Origin: Myxococcus stipitatus
GTDB taxonomy: Bacteria > Myxococcota > Myxococcia > Myxococcales > Myxococcaceae
DNA: 64,000 nt
NCBI RefSeq assembly: GCF_021412625.1
Contig: NZ_JAKCFI010000008.1
Location: 124,001-188,000, forward strand
Direction: 5' to 3'
Positions 8,327 to 17,562 of the stretch are shown here, in pieces (the first letter of the stretch is position 1; each line of letters opens with the position of its first letter). Under the pieces are notes generated by a model that did no database searches, was not told the origin of the DNA, and saw only the letters and a program-made list of their open reading frames with translations. A program made the translations under genes and the position numbers.

Positions 8327-9154
8327 TCACCCGGGCGGGACGCGGAAGACGGGCTGTGACTCCGCGGCCCGCTCCAGCGCGGGAGCCCCCTCCGGGAGTC
8401 GCTCCTGGGAGCCGATGACGAGCAGCCCCCCTGGCGCCAGGCGCCGCACGAGCCGCGCGAGCACCTCCAATTGCAAGGGCGGGGCGAAGTACGTGAAGGC
8501 GACGTTGCGACACAGGATGACGTCGAAGGGGCCCTCCGGCATGTCGGCCCGCAGGTCCTGTTGGAGGAAGACGAGGCCCTCGCGGAGCCACTCCGCGAGA
8601 CAAGGCTCCGGCTCCTCCCCCGGGAAGGCACGGCGGACCCAGTCCTCGGGGAGCTCGCGGAGGGAGCCTCGGCGGTAGCACCCTCTGCGGGCGCGGGCGA
8701 GCAACCCGGCGTCCGCGTCGGTGGCCACCAACTCCAGGCGCGCCTCCGGGAAGCGTGGCTGGAGCCCGAACCGGAAGAGGACGCTCACCGTGTAGGGCTC
8801 CTCTCCGGAGGCACAGCCCGCGCTCCAGACGCGGAGCACCAGCGGAGCCGAGCGCTCGCGCCGCCGCGACGAGAGGAGCGCCGGGAGCAGCTCATCCCGG
8901 AGCACGTCGAAGACGCAGGCGTCGCGGTAGAAGCGGGACACGGTGACGCGGCAGAATGAATCGAGCAGAGCCCACTCGGCGTCGTCCGCCTCCAGCCGCT
9001 CGCGGTAGGCGGCGAGGTCCGACAGTCCCAGGGCACGGAGCCGCCGGCCCAGGCGCTTGCACACCTGCCCCCGCACCCGCCGGAACCCCTCCGGTCGCAG
9101 GCGCAGCCGGGGCGCGGCCCAACGCAGCAACCGCGCGCAGTCCTCGTCCGTCAT
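8327..9154 (-). CDS. cheR: CheR-type protein-glutamate O-methyltransferase
   Basis: This 275-residue cytosolic enzyme fits the CheR family, which transfers a methyl group from S-adenosylmethionine to glutamates of chemoreceptors. The N-terminal helical CheR_N domain covers about residues 1-75, including FCRVTVSRFYRD. The SAM-binding domain follows, with RVWSAGCASGEEPYT (motif I, near 105-120), LVATDADAGLLARAR, and FDVILCRNVAFTYF near 215. GGAGGGCAGG precedes the ATG. No other chemotaxis gene is adjacent, so it is an orphan here. It lies divergent from the M3 peptidase gene. Confidence 0.87.
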   Translation of the reverse strand: MTDEDCARLLRWAAPRLRLRPEGFRRVRGQVCKRLGRRLRALGLSDLAAYRERLEADDAEWALLDSFCRVTVSRFYRDACVFDVLRDELLPALLSSRRRERSAPLVLRVWSAGCASGEEPYTVSVLFRFGLQPRFPEARLELVATDADAGLLARARRGCYRRGSLRELPEDWVRRAFPGEEPEPCLAEWLREGLVFLQQDLRADMPEGPFDVILCRNVAFTYFAPPLQLEVLARLVRRLAPGGLLVIGSQERLPEGAPALERAAESQPVFRVPPG

Positions 9155-9313
9155 CCGCCTGCCCTCCGCGCCATGGGGCCATGCCCTCCTGGGAGAATCA
9201 TGGCACCGGGGACGGACCGCCAGTGACGCCGGGCCGGGACACGGGCGAGCCAACCCGCCCGGGATGTGGCATGACGCCGGGGCGTTTCCGTTGGAACCCG
9301 GAGGAATCTGCCC

Positions 9314-11395
9314 TTGAAGAAACTGACTGCGTTCACCCTGACGGCGGCCCTGGCGGCGACCGGCTGCACGCACGGCACCGCGGCCACCGAGACCGCTCCC
9401 GCGACCGCGCCCCAGCCGGCTGCCGCGCCCGAGCAGGCCGCTCCCACCCCGAAGCCCCTGCCCCCGCCGAATGGCTCGGCGCTGCTGTCCGGCACGGTCG
9501 AGGCCTTCACCGCCGCCTGCACGGCGGACATCGAGAAGGCCCGCGCCCAGACGACGGAGCTGAAGAAGGTGGACGCGCGCAAGGACGGCGCCGCGGTGCT
9601 CGCGGCGTTCGACGAGGCCATGGGCGCCATCTACTCGGCGGCCAGCCGCGCCAGCCTCGCGCGCGAGGTCCACCCCGACGCGGCCTTCCGCGACGCGGCC
9701 CGCGAGTGCGAGCAGCGCGTGGACTCCACCAACGTGGAGATGTCGCAGGACCGGGGCATCTACGACGCGCTCGCCGCGGTGGACCTGTCCCAGGCGGACG
9801 CGCCCACGCGCTACTGGATGGAGCGCACGCTGCTCGACTTCCGCCGCGCCGGCGTGGACCGCGACGACGCCACGCGCGCGAAGGTGAAGGCGCTGAACGA
9901 GGAGCTGCTCAAGCTGGGACAGGCGTTCGGCAAGAACATCGCCGAGGGCGTGCGCCAGGCGTCCTTCACGCCCAAGGAGCTGGACGGGCTGCCCGAGGAC
10001 TACAAGGCGACGCACAAGCCGGGCGCGGACGGGAAGGTGGTCATCACGACCAACTACCCGGACTACTTCCCATTCATGACGTACGCCAAGGACACCAAGG
10101 CGCGCGAGAAGATGTGGCGCGTCTACCGTCAGCGCGCGTTCCCGGCGAACCAGGCGGTGCTGGCGCAGCTCATCTCGAAGCGGCACGAGCTGGCGACGCT
10201 GCTGGGGTACACGTCGTGGGCGGCGTACACCACCGAGAACAAGATGACGCGCACGCAGCAGGCCGCGGCGGAGTTCATCGACAAGCTGGCGGTGGCCACC
10301 GAGTCGCGGGCGAAGCAGGAGTTCGCGGAGCTGCTGGCGCGCAAGCAGAAGGACGTGAAGGGCGCGAAGACGCTGGAGCCGTGGGACCAGGACTTCTACG
10401 AGGACCGGCTGCGCGCGGAGCGCTTCGGGTTCGACTCGCAGGAGGTGCGGCCCTACTTCGAGTACGGCCGGGTGAAGGCGGGGGTGATGGACATCACCTC
10501 GCGCATCTGGGGGATTACCTACCGCCGCGCCGGGGACGCCAAGGTGTGGCACCCGGACGTCGAGGCGTACGACGTGCTCGACGGGGACACGCTGCTGGGG
10601 CGCATCTACCTGGACATGCACCCGCGTGACGACAAGTACAAGCACGCGGCGCAGTTCGACCTGACGCCGGGACAGGCCGGCAAGCGGCTGCCCGAGGGCG
10701 CGCTGGTGTGCAACTTCGCGCGGCCCGGCGAGCTGATGACGCACGACGAGGTGGAGACGTTCTTCCACGAGTTCGGCCACCTGCTGCACACGGTGTTCTC
10801 CGGCAAGCAGCAGTGGAGCGGCATCAGCGGCATCCGCACGGAGTGGGACTTCGTGGAGACGCCGTCCATGCTGCTGCAGCAGTGGGCGGGCAGCCCGGAG
10901 GTGCTGAAGGAGTTCGCGAGGCACCACCAGACGGGCGCGCCGATTGCGGCGGAGCTGGTGGAGAAGCTCAAGGCGTCGAAGGAGTTCGGCAAGGGGCTGT
11001 GGGTGCGCCGGCAGCTGTTCCTGTCGGCGCTGAGCCTGGACTACTACTCGCGCAAGCCGGGCTTCGACACGACGGCGGTGCTGGTGGAGAACCAGAAGAA
11101 GCTCAGCCCGTTCAAGCACGAGCACCGCGACGGCACGCACTTCGAGCTGGCGTTCACCCACCTGGATGGGTACTCGGCGGCGTACTACACGTACCTGTGG
11201 TCCTCCGTCATCGCCAAGGACCTGGAGACGGAGTTCCAGAAGCACGGGTACCTGGACCGTGAGACGGCGATGAAGTACCGCCACACCGTCCTCGAGCCCG
11301 GTGGCGCCAAGCCCGCCGCCGAGCTCGTGAAGGACTTCCTCGGCCGCGACTACAGCTTCGACGCGTATCGCGCGTACGTGGACGCGGCGAAGTAG
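9314..11395 (+). CDS. M3-family zinc oligopeptidase lipoprotein
   Basis: The 693-residue product matches the thimet oligopeptidase/oligopeptidase F family (M3), which cuts short peptides. The zinc-binding motif HEFGH is at residues 485-489 within ETFFHEFGHLLHTVF. The signal peptide ends at ALAATGC, predicting lipidation at Cys18, and an Ala/Pro-rich linker follows, so the enzyme should face the periplasm or surface; most bacterial M3 enzymes are cytosolic. The start is TTG at 9314, supported by GGAGGAA 7 bases upstream. GYTSWAAYTTENKM and the C-terminal DGYSAAYYTYLWS are typical family stretches. Confidence 0.9.
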   Translation: MKKLTAFTLTAALAATGCTHGTAATETAPATAPQPAAAPEQAAPTPKPLPPPNGSALLSGTVEAFTAACTADIEKARAQTTELKKVDARKDGAAVLAAFDEAMGAIYSAASRASLAREVHPDAAFRDAARECEQRVDSTNVEMSQDRGIYDALAAVDLSQADAPTRYWMERTLLDFRRAGVDRDDATRAKVKALNEELLKLGQAFGKNIAEGVRQASFTPKELDGLPEDYKATHKPGADGKVVITTNYPDYFPFMTYAKDTKAREKMWRVYRQRAFPANQAVLAQLISKRHELATLLGYTSWAAYTTENKMTRTQQAAAEFIDKLAVATESRAKQEFAELLARKQKDVKGAKTLEPWDQDFYEDRLRAERFGFDSQEVRPYFEYGRVKAGVMDITSRIWGITYRRAGDAKVWHPDVEAYDVLDGDTLLGRIYLDMHPRDDKYKHAAQFDLTPGQAGKRLPEGALVCNFARPGELMTHDEVETFFHEFGHLLHTVFSGKQQWSGISGIRTEWDFVETPSMLLQQWAGSPEVLKEFARHHQTGAPIAAELVEKLKASKEFGKGLWVRRQLFLSALSLDYYSRKPGFDTTAVLVENQKKLSPFKHEHRDGTHFELAFTHLDGYSAAYYTYLWSSVIAKDLETEFQKHGYLDRETAMKYRHTVLEPGGAKPAAELVKDFLGRDYSFDAYRAYVDAAK

Positions 11396-11406
11396 GCCGC
11401 GCCCCA

Positions 11407-11437
11407 CACCGGAAGGGGGCTCCTGCTCCCTCCGGTG
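11407..11437. terminator. Bidirectional hairpin between convergent genes
   Basis: CACCGGA (11407-11413) pairs with TCCGGTG (11431-11437), and the loop contains a second G-rich/C-rich pairing. It lies between the stop codons of the M3 peptidase and the R3H ATPase. There is no U-tract. Confidence 0.45.
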
Positions 11438-11462
11438 GTTCGCGGAGGGGAGGGCGCGGGCC

Positions 11463-13517
11463 TCAGGCGCTCCCCTCCGTCTCCTCCGCGAGCGCGGCGT
11501 CCACCTCCGCGCCCAGCGGGTAGATGACGAGGTGGCGGTGGGGCTCGCGGCCGTGGCTCACCGCCTCCAGGTGGTAGCGGCTCACCAGCCGGTGCTGCAG
11601 CTTGCGCACGCGCGGCGAGCGAGGCTCCAGCGGCACCGTCACGCTGTCGCTCAGCACCTTCTCCACCGCGCGCTCCACCTCCTCCACGGCCTCGCGGACC
11701 TCCTCCTCGTCCACGCCCTCGAGGATGTTGAAGTGCGCCCTCAACGCCCGGCGCAGCTCCGCCGAGCTGTTGCGCTTCACCGCCTCCACCCTCGCCCCCG
11801 TCTTCGCCACCACCCGGCGCATCCTCGGGTCGTTCGCGCGCGAGCGCAGCGTCACCACCAGGTCCGCCGACTCCATCCGGCTCACCAGGCGCACCTCCAC
11901 CGGAAGGTCCCTCAGCACCCGCTGCAACACGTCGCGGCTCACCGCGTGCGCATAGATGCGCGTGGGCCCCCGCGACTCCACGGGCGGCGCCTCCAGGTCC
12001 TCCGACGGACGCGTCGCGAAGCGCGTGGACCTGGGAGGCCGCGCCTCGACGACCGTCACCGCGATCCGTTCGCGCGCAGGCGGTGGCTCATGGCCCTGGC
12101 TCGCCTCACCCGACACCGAAGAGGCGAATCGGGAGGAAGTGCCAGGCTCCTCCGCTCGGGACACCGTCCCCGTCGCGCCATGCGACGCACGAGGGGAATC
12201 ACCCACGCCCGCCCCGAGAAGCTCCGCATCATGCGCATGGCCCCGGGATTCACCTGTGCTGGGACGCGCTCCCTCGCTCCCTTCCCCCGGCCCCGGGCGA
12301 GCCCCCGTCGCGGTGGGATGCTCCACACCACGCTCCAGCGAAAACCCGCGACCATCCTCTCTCGCCCCGGGGTGACTCACGCGGCTCGCATCCAATCCGA
12401 CCGCCCCCGTGGATGCCTGACGGGACACTCCCGCTCCTGACGCCGCCACCCGCCCCACCGCTCCCGAGGGCTCCCGCGGAGTGACCGCCTCGCTCGACAC
12501 AGACGCAAGCGCCGCGGCCTCCACCTCCATCCGCCCGGAAGCGGGGTCCTGCCGCCGCCGCTCGCCTCCCACGGCCTTGCCCGCCAGCAACCGGTCCACC
12601 GCCTCCGCCGTGGCGCCATGCACCAGCACCTCGTCGCGGCCCACCATCTCCACCACGATGTCGAACGTCGGCGGCGCCTTGCGCTCGCTCACCGTCTTCT
12701 GCGTGCGGCGCCTGCGCGCCTCGTCGTCGCTCAACGTCACCGTCTGGACCCCGCCCACCAGGTCCGACAGCGTCGGGTTCAGCACCAGGTTCTCCAGCGT
12801 GTTGCCATGCGCCGTCGCCACCAGCTGCACGCCACGCTCCGCGATGGTCCGCGCCGCCGCGGCCTCCGCCGCCGTGCCAATCTCGTCGACGATGATGACC
12901 TCCGGCATGTGGTTCTCCACCGCCTCGATCATCACGTCGTGCTGCCGGTCCGGTCGCGACACCTGCATCCGCCGCGCGCCGCCGATGCCCGGATGCGGCA
13001 CGTCCCCATCCCCACCAATCTCGTTCGACGTGTCCACCACCATGACCCGCTTGCCCAGGTCATCCGCGAGCACCCGCGCCACCTCGCGCAGCTTCGTCGT
13101 CTTCCCCACCCCCGGCCGCCCCAGCAGCAACACGTTGCGCCCCGTGCCGATGAGGTCCCGCACCATGTCGATGGTGCCGAACACCGCGCGGCCCACCCGC
13201 AACGTCAACCCCACCACCCGGCCCTGACGGTTCCGGATGGCCGATACCCGGTGCAGCGTCCGCTCGATGCCCGCCCGGTTGTCCTCCCCCGGCGGCGCCA
13301 CCCGCGCCAGCACCTGCTCCAGGTCCACGCGCTCCACCGACGCCTCGCGCAGCCGCACCACCCGGTCCACCAGCCGAGCCTCCGGCGGGCGCCCCAGGTC
13401 CATCACCACCTCCAGCACCTGCGTGGGAGGCAACGCGCGCACGGCGGAGCGCAGCCCCTCCGGCAGCACGTCCACCAGCAACAAGAAGTCGTCCGTTCCA
13501 GCACGCGGCGCGGTCAT
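11463..13517 (-). CDS. SpoIIIAA-like AAA ATPase with C-terminal R3H domain
   Basis: The 684-residue product has an N-terminal P-loop ATPase domain (about residues 100-310) with Walker A GRPGVGKTT near 134-141, Walker B VIIVDEIG near 207-215 and the family stretch VVDTSNEIGGDGD. This matches the SpoIIIAA/ycf45 group of ring ATPases. A long low-complexity linker (about 325-505, rich in Ser, Gly and Arg) follows. The last 60 residues, RKLQHRLVSRYHLEAVSHG then REPHRHLVIYP, match an R3H single-strand nucleic-acid-binding domain. GAGGAGAGGGG precedes ATG 13517, and a GTG at 13520 is also possible. The biological role is not known to me. Confidence 0.85.
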   Translation of the reverse strand: MTAPRAGTDDFLLLVDVLPEGLRSAVRALPPTQVLEVVMDLGRPPEARLVDRVVRLREASVERVDLEQVLARVAPPGEDNRAGIERTLHRVSAIRNRQGRVVGLTLRVGRAVFGTIDMVRDLIGTGRNVLLLGRPGVGKTTKLREVARVLADDLGKRVMVVDTSNEIGGDGDVPHPGIGGARRMQVSRPDRQHDVMIEAVENHMPEVIIVDEIGTAAEAAAARTIAERGVQLVATAHGNTLENLVLNPTLSDLVGGVQTVTLSDDEARRRRTQKTVSERKAPPTFDIVVEMVGRDEVLVHGATAEAVDRLLAGKAVGGERRRQDPASGRMEVEAAALASVSSEAVTPREPSGAVGRVAASGAGVSRQASTGAVGLDASRVSHPGAREDGRGFSLERGVEHPTATGARPGPGEGSEGARPSTGESRGHAHDAELLGAGVGDSPRASHGATGTVSRAEEPGTSSRFASSVSGEASQGHEPPPARERIAVTVVEARPPRSTRFATRPSEDLEAPPVESRGPTRIYAHAVSRDVLQRVLRDLPVEVRLVSRMESADLVVTLRSRANDPRMRRVVAKTGARVEAVKRNSSAELRRALRAHFNILEGVDEEEVREAVEEVERAVEKVLSDSVTVPLEPRSPRVRKLQHRLVSRYHLEAVSHGREPHRHLVIYPLGAEVDAALAEETEGSA

Positions 13518-13783
13518 CACCCCTCTCCTCTAGCGGAGGCCCGAGGCCGCTTCCATGCCCTCCGCGCCCCCTCGCCCCCGTCACGGCCTTTCCCACCCCG
13601 ACCCGTGCGGGACACATCCCCACCCCTGCCCGTGTCCATCCCGGCGTCACGAGCGTGACACCGCTCGCCCCCACGTCGGTCCCCCGCGTCCACAACCGGG
13701 CGGCTCCGCGTTGGAGAGCGTTTTGCTTCGTGGTCGCACGGACTTCGACCTCAAGGTCCCAACCAACAAAGGAGGCAGGTGAC

Positions 13784-15466
13784 GTGACCTCCAGGATTCC
13801 GCATCGAGGCACCCGCGGATGGTTCGCGGCGGCCGGCTGCATACTCCTCCTCTGCGCGTGCAAGGGAGACTCCCCTCCCGAGGCCCGCGTCCGGCCCGAG
13901 GTCCCCGAGCCCCCGGCCGAGGCCTGTCAGGCCACCTCCGGTGACCCGGGCACCGTCACTCTCCACCGCCTCAACCGCGCGGAGTACGACGCCACCGTCC
14001 GCGACCTGCTGGGAGACACCAGCCACCCCGCGCGCGACTTCCCCACGGACGACCACGGCTACGGCTTCGACAACATCGCCGACGTGCTCAGCCTCTCGCC
14101 CCTGCTGATGGAGAAGTACGCCGCCGCGGCGGAGAAGCTGGTGGAGGAAGCCTGGGTCCGCCCCGGCGCAACGCCGCGCGTCTGCGAGCTCGACCCGACG
14201 GCCCCGGAGCCGTGCGCCCGGGAGATACTCTCCCGCTTCGCGCGCCGGGCCTGGCGCCGCCCCGTCACGGAGGAGGAGGTGGACCGCCTCCTGCGCTTCC
14301 TCCCGCTGGCGAAACAGCACGGAGACCCGCCCGAGGCCGGCGTGAAGCTCGCCCTGCGCTCGGTGCTGCTGTCGCCGCACTTCCTCTTCCGCGTGGAGAA
14401 GGACCCCGACCCCTCCTCCACCGAACCCCACCGGCTCACCGCCTTCGAGCTGGCCTCGCGCCTCTCGTACTTCCTGTGGAGCAGCATGCCGGACGAGGCC
14501 CTCCTCCAGGCCGCCGAGCAGGGTCAGCTCGGCACGCACCAGGAGCTGGAGGCCCAGGTGCGCCGCATGCTCGCGGACCCCAAGGCCCAGGCCCTGGTGG
14601 CCAACTTCGCCGGACAGTGGCTCTTCACCCGCGCGCTCGACTCCGCCGAGCCCGACCGCACCTTGTACGGCGCCTTCAACGAACCCCTGCGCCAGGCCAT
14701 GCGCCGGGAGACGGAGCTCGTCTTCCAGGAGTTCATCACCGGCGACCACAAGCTCCGGGACCTGCTCGACGCGCCCTTCACCTACGTGAACGACCCGCTC
14801 GCCGCGCACTACGGACTGCCACCTCCGGGCACGGGCGACGCCTTCCAGCGCGTGGACCTCACCGCGCACCCGGAGCGCCGGGGCGTGCTCGGCCACGGTT
14901 CGCTGCTCACCGTCACGTCCAACCCGGACCGCACCTCGCCGGTGCAGCGAGGCGTCTGGGTGCTGGAGCAGCTGCTGTGCTCCGCCCCGCCGCCCCCGCC
15001 TCCCAACGTGGAGAACCTGCCCCCCGCGGTGAGCCCCGACATGACGATGAAGGAGCGCATGGCGCTGCACCGCACGCTGCCTCAGTGCCAGGGCTGTCAC
15101 CTGCTCATGGATCCGCTGGGCCTGGCGATGGAGAACTACGACCCCATCGGCCGCTGGCGCACCAAGGAGGTGAGCGGCGCGCCCGTGGACGCCACCGGAG
15201 ACCTGCCCGACGGCACGGTGCTCGCGGGCGCCGAGCAGATGCGGCGCTTCGTCAAGGACGACCCGAAGCTGCCCGCCTGCCTCACCGAGCACCTGCTCAC
15301 GTACGCGCTCGGCCGCGGCCTGTCCGAGGACGAGCAGTGCGCGGTGCGCGAAATCGCCGCCACGGCGGAGGCCAGCGGGGGGCGGCTCGGCGACTACATC
15401 CTCGCCATCGTCCTCAACGACTTCTTCACCTCGCGGCGCGGTGGCAAGGAGGCCCAGACACCATGA
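13784..15466 (+). CDS. DUF1592-family lipoprotein with a c-type heme-like motif
   Basis: The 560-residue product starts at GTG 13784 behind an ideal AAGGAGG and has a lipoprotein signal ending ILLLCAC. It carries, in order, the blocks I associate with DUF1587 (HRLNRAEYDATVRDLLGD), DUF1595 (RFARRAWRRPVTEEEVDR), DUF1592 (ELASRLSYFLWSSMPDEAL), DUF1588 (GHGSLLTVTSNPDRTSPVQRG) and DUF1585 (LTEHLLTYALGRGLSEDE). CQGCH near residue 440 is a possible covalent heme attachment site. The family is widespread in planctomycetes and myxobacteria and lacks a firm function. The stop overlaps the DUF1552 start (ATGA), so translation is coupled. Confidence 0.88.
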   Translation: MTSRIPHRGTRGWFAAAGCILLLCACKGDSPPEARVRPEVPEPPAEACQATSGDPGTVTLHRLNRAEYDATVRDLLGDTSHPARDFPTDDHGYGFDNIADVLSLSPLLMEKYAAAAEKLVEEAWVRPGATPRVCELDPTAPEPCAREILSRFARRAWRRPVTEEEVDRLLRFLPLAKQHGDPPEAGVKLALRSVLLSPHFLFRVEKDPDPSSTEPHRLTAFELASRLSYFLWSSMPDEALLQAAEQGQLGTHQELEAQVRRMLADPKAQALVANFAGQWLFTRALDSAEPDRTLYGAFNEPLRQAMRRETELVFQEFITGDHKLRDLLDAPFTYVNDPLAAHYGLPPPGTGDAFQRVDLTAHPERRGVLGHGSLLTVTSNPDRTSPVQRGVWVLEQLLCSAPPPPPPNVENLPPAVSPDMTMKERMALHRTLPQCQGCHLLMDPLGLAMENYDPIGRWRTKEVSGAPVDATGDLPDGTVLAGAEQMRRFVKDDPKLPACLTEHLLTYALGRGLSEDEQCAVREIAATAEASGGRLGDYILAIVLNDFFTSRRGGKEAQTP

Positions 15467-16806
15467 AGTTCAAGCACCCCATCTCCCGAAGGACCCTGCT
15501 GCGCGGCGCGGGAGCGGCGATGGCGCTGCCCCTGCTGGAGCGGATGCTGCCCGCCGCCGCCCGCGCCGCGGAGGCCGCGTCCTCCGCGCGGAGGCTGGCC
15601 GTCTTCTACGTGCCCAATGGCATCCACATGCCGAAGTTCCTGCCCACCGGCACGGGGACCGAATGGGAGCTGACGCCCACGCTCCAGTCGCTGGCGCCCG
15701 TGAAGCAGGACGTGCTCGTCATCAGCGGGCTCGCCAACGACCCGGGCAAGCCGGATGGAGACGGACACCACGCCGCGGGCACCGCCGCCTTCCTCACGTG
15801 CACGAAGGCCTTCAAGACCGAGGGCGCCAACTTCCACGCGGGCATCTCCATGGACCAGGTCATCGCCAACTACCTGGCCCGCGCCAGCCCCACGCGCCTC
15901 GCCTCGCTGGAGCTGGGCAACGACGCGGGACGGGGCATCGGCAACTGCGACTCCGGCTATGCCTGCCCCTATGCCAACAACATCTCCTGGGCGGGCCCCC
16001 GCTCGCCCATGGCCAAGGAGACCCGCCCCCGCGCCGTGTTCGACCGGCTCTTCTCCAGCGGCGGAGCCATCAGCCAGGCGGAGGCCGCGCGCCGCCGCGC
16101 CTACGGCCAGAGCATCCTCGACTTCGTGCGCGAGGACGCCCAGGTCCTCCAGCGACAGCTGGGCGTCACGGACCAGCGCAAGCTGGAGGAGTACTTCACC
16201 GGCGTGCGCGACCTGGAGAAGCAGGTGGAGGGGCTCGACACCGCGGGCCCCGCGTGTGGCACCGCGCCGCCGCCCGGCGAAGACGAGGACCCTCGCGCGC
16301 GGACGAAGGCGATGATGGACCTCATCGTCCTCGCCTTCCAATGCGACCTCACCCGCGTCGCGACGTTCATGCTCGCCAACGCCCGCAGCAACAAGGTCTA
16401 CGGCTTCCTCGGGCTGAGCGGCGGGCACCACGCGTACTCCCACCACCAGCAGGTCCAGGCCAACTTCGACGCCCTGGCCCGCATCGACCGCTGGGAGGTC
16501 GAGCAATACGCCTATCTCGTGCGGCGCCTGAAGGAGACGCTGGAGGGCTCCGGCACGCCGCTGCTCGACAACGCGATGGTCTACTTCTCCTCCGAGGTCG
16601 AGGACGGCAACGCGCACATCCACAAGAACCTGCCCATCCTGCTCTCCGGCCGTTGCGGGGGCGCCGTCGCCACCGGACGGCACCTGAGGTTGCCCGGCGT
16701 GCCGCTCGCCAACCTCTACGTCTCCATGTTCCGGGCGATGGGTATTCCCGGCGTCAACAGCTTTGGCACGGACAGCACGGGTGAGCTCCCCGGCTTCGGG
16801 GGGTAG
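15463..16806 (+). CDS. DUF1552 Tat-exported protein
   Basis: The 447-residue product begins with a twin-arginine signal, ISRRTLLRGAGAAMALPLLERM, ending at an AxA-like site (AAARAAEA), so it is probably folded before export. The body has the DUF1552 features RLAVFYVPNGIHMPKF, FHAGISMDQVIAN and SGGHHAYSHHQ. DUF1552 is related in layout to DUF1501 sulfatase-like proteins. Its start codon overlaps the stop of the DUF1592 lipoprotein gene by four bases, a pairing seen repeatedly for these families and suggesting that the two form a periplasmic complex. The substrate is unknown. Confidence 0.88.
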   Translation: MKFKHPISRRTLLRGAGAAMALPLLERMLPAAARAAEAASSARRLAVFYVPNGIHMPKFLPTGTGTEWELTPTLQSLAPVKQDVLVISGLANDPGKPDGDGHHAAGTAAFLTCTKAFKTEGANFHAGISMDQVIANYLARASPTRLASLELGNDAGRGIGNCDSGYACPYANNISWAGPRSPMAKETRPRAVFDRLFSSGGAISQAEAARRRAYGQSILDFVREDAQVLQRQLGVTDQRKLEEYFTGVRDLEKQVEGLDTAGPACGTAPPPGEDEDPRARTKAMMDLIVLAFQCDLTRVATFMLANARSNKVYGFLGLSGGHHAYSHHQQVQANFDALARIDRWEVEQYAYLVRRLKETLEGSGTPLLDNAMVYFSSEVEDGNAHIHKNLPILLSGRCGGAVATGRHLRLPGVPLANLYVSMFRAMGIPGVNSFGTDSTGELPGFGG

Positions 16807-16853
16807 CTCCAGACCTCGATGCATGGACGGACGTTGTGGCGCATCATCCCGGC

Positions 16854-17507
16854 ATGCGTCTGTCCCGCATCGCGCGCCACCCGCTCCCGCTGGTCCTCTC
16901 CGCCCTCCTGTTCGGCTGCGTCCCCGCGAGGAAGACCAGCGCGCGCAGGACGGCGGCGCCGCAGCAGCGGACCGCGCACGCCAGCGCGACGCGGGAGAAG
17001 CCACAGGCCCGGGCGGCGCAGCAGGAGTCGCGCCCCGCGCAATCCGCCGGCCACGACTTCGCGGGCGACATGGTGGAGGCGCACAACGAGGCCCGCGCCA
17101 AGGCCCGGCCCACGCCCAGGCCCGCGCTGCCAGCGCTCGCCTGGTCCACCGAGGCCGCGCGCAAGGCCGCCTCGTGGGCGAAGGAGTGCCGGTTCGAGCA
17201 CAACCCCCAGCGCGGTGACTTCGGTGAGAACCTGGCCGCGGCCACGCCGGACACGTGGACCACCGCGCAGGTGGTGAAGAGCTGGGCGGACGAGTCCGTC
17301 GACTACGACTTCGCGCGCAACACCTGCAAGAAGGGCAAGGTGTGCGGCCACTACACCCAGCTGGTGTGGCGCGCCACGACCGCCGTCGGCTGCGCCACCG
17401 TGACGTGCAAGAAGAACTCGCCCTTCGGCGACGACTTCCCCACGTGGCAGTTCTGGGTCTGCAACTACACGCCTCCCGGAAATTTCGTCGGACAACGGCC
17501 GTACTGA
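16854..17507 (+). CDS. CAP-domain (SCP/PR-1) lipoprotein, first of a tandem pair
   Basis: The 217-residue product has a signal peptide with lipobox LLFGC, a basic/Ala-rich linker (about 25-70) and a C-terminal CAP domain of the SCP/PR-1/allergen V5 family. Hallmarks are the helix DMVEAHNEARA, the FEHN and GENLAAATP segment, GHYTQLVWRATTAVGCA and the end WVCNYTPPGN. Five cysteines in the domain suggest disulfides in the secreted form. The usual start is MRLSRIARHP at 16854; an ATG 18 bases upstream is also in frame. Bacterial CAP proteins have no single agreed activity. Confidence 0.88.
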   Translation: MRLSRIARHPLPLVLSALLFGCVPARKTSARRTAAPQQRTAHASATREKPQARAAQQESRPAQSAGHDFAGDMVEAHNEARAKARPTPRPALPALAWSTEAARKAASWAKECRFEHNPQRGDFGENLAAATPDTWTTAQVVKSWADESVDYDFARNTCKKGKVCGHYTQLVWRATTAVGCATVTCKKNSPFGDDFPTWQFWVCNYTPPGNFVGQRPY

Positions 17508-17562
17508 GCAGCCCGGCGCGAGCGCTGGTTTCCGGTGGGGCCTTCGGCGTCATAATCCCACC

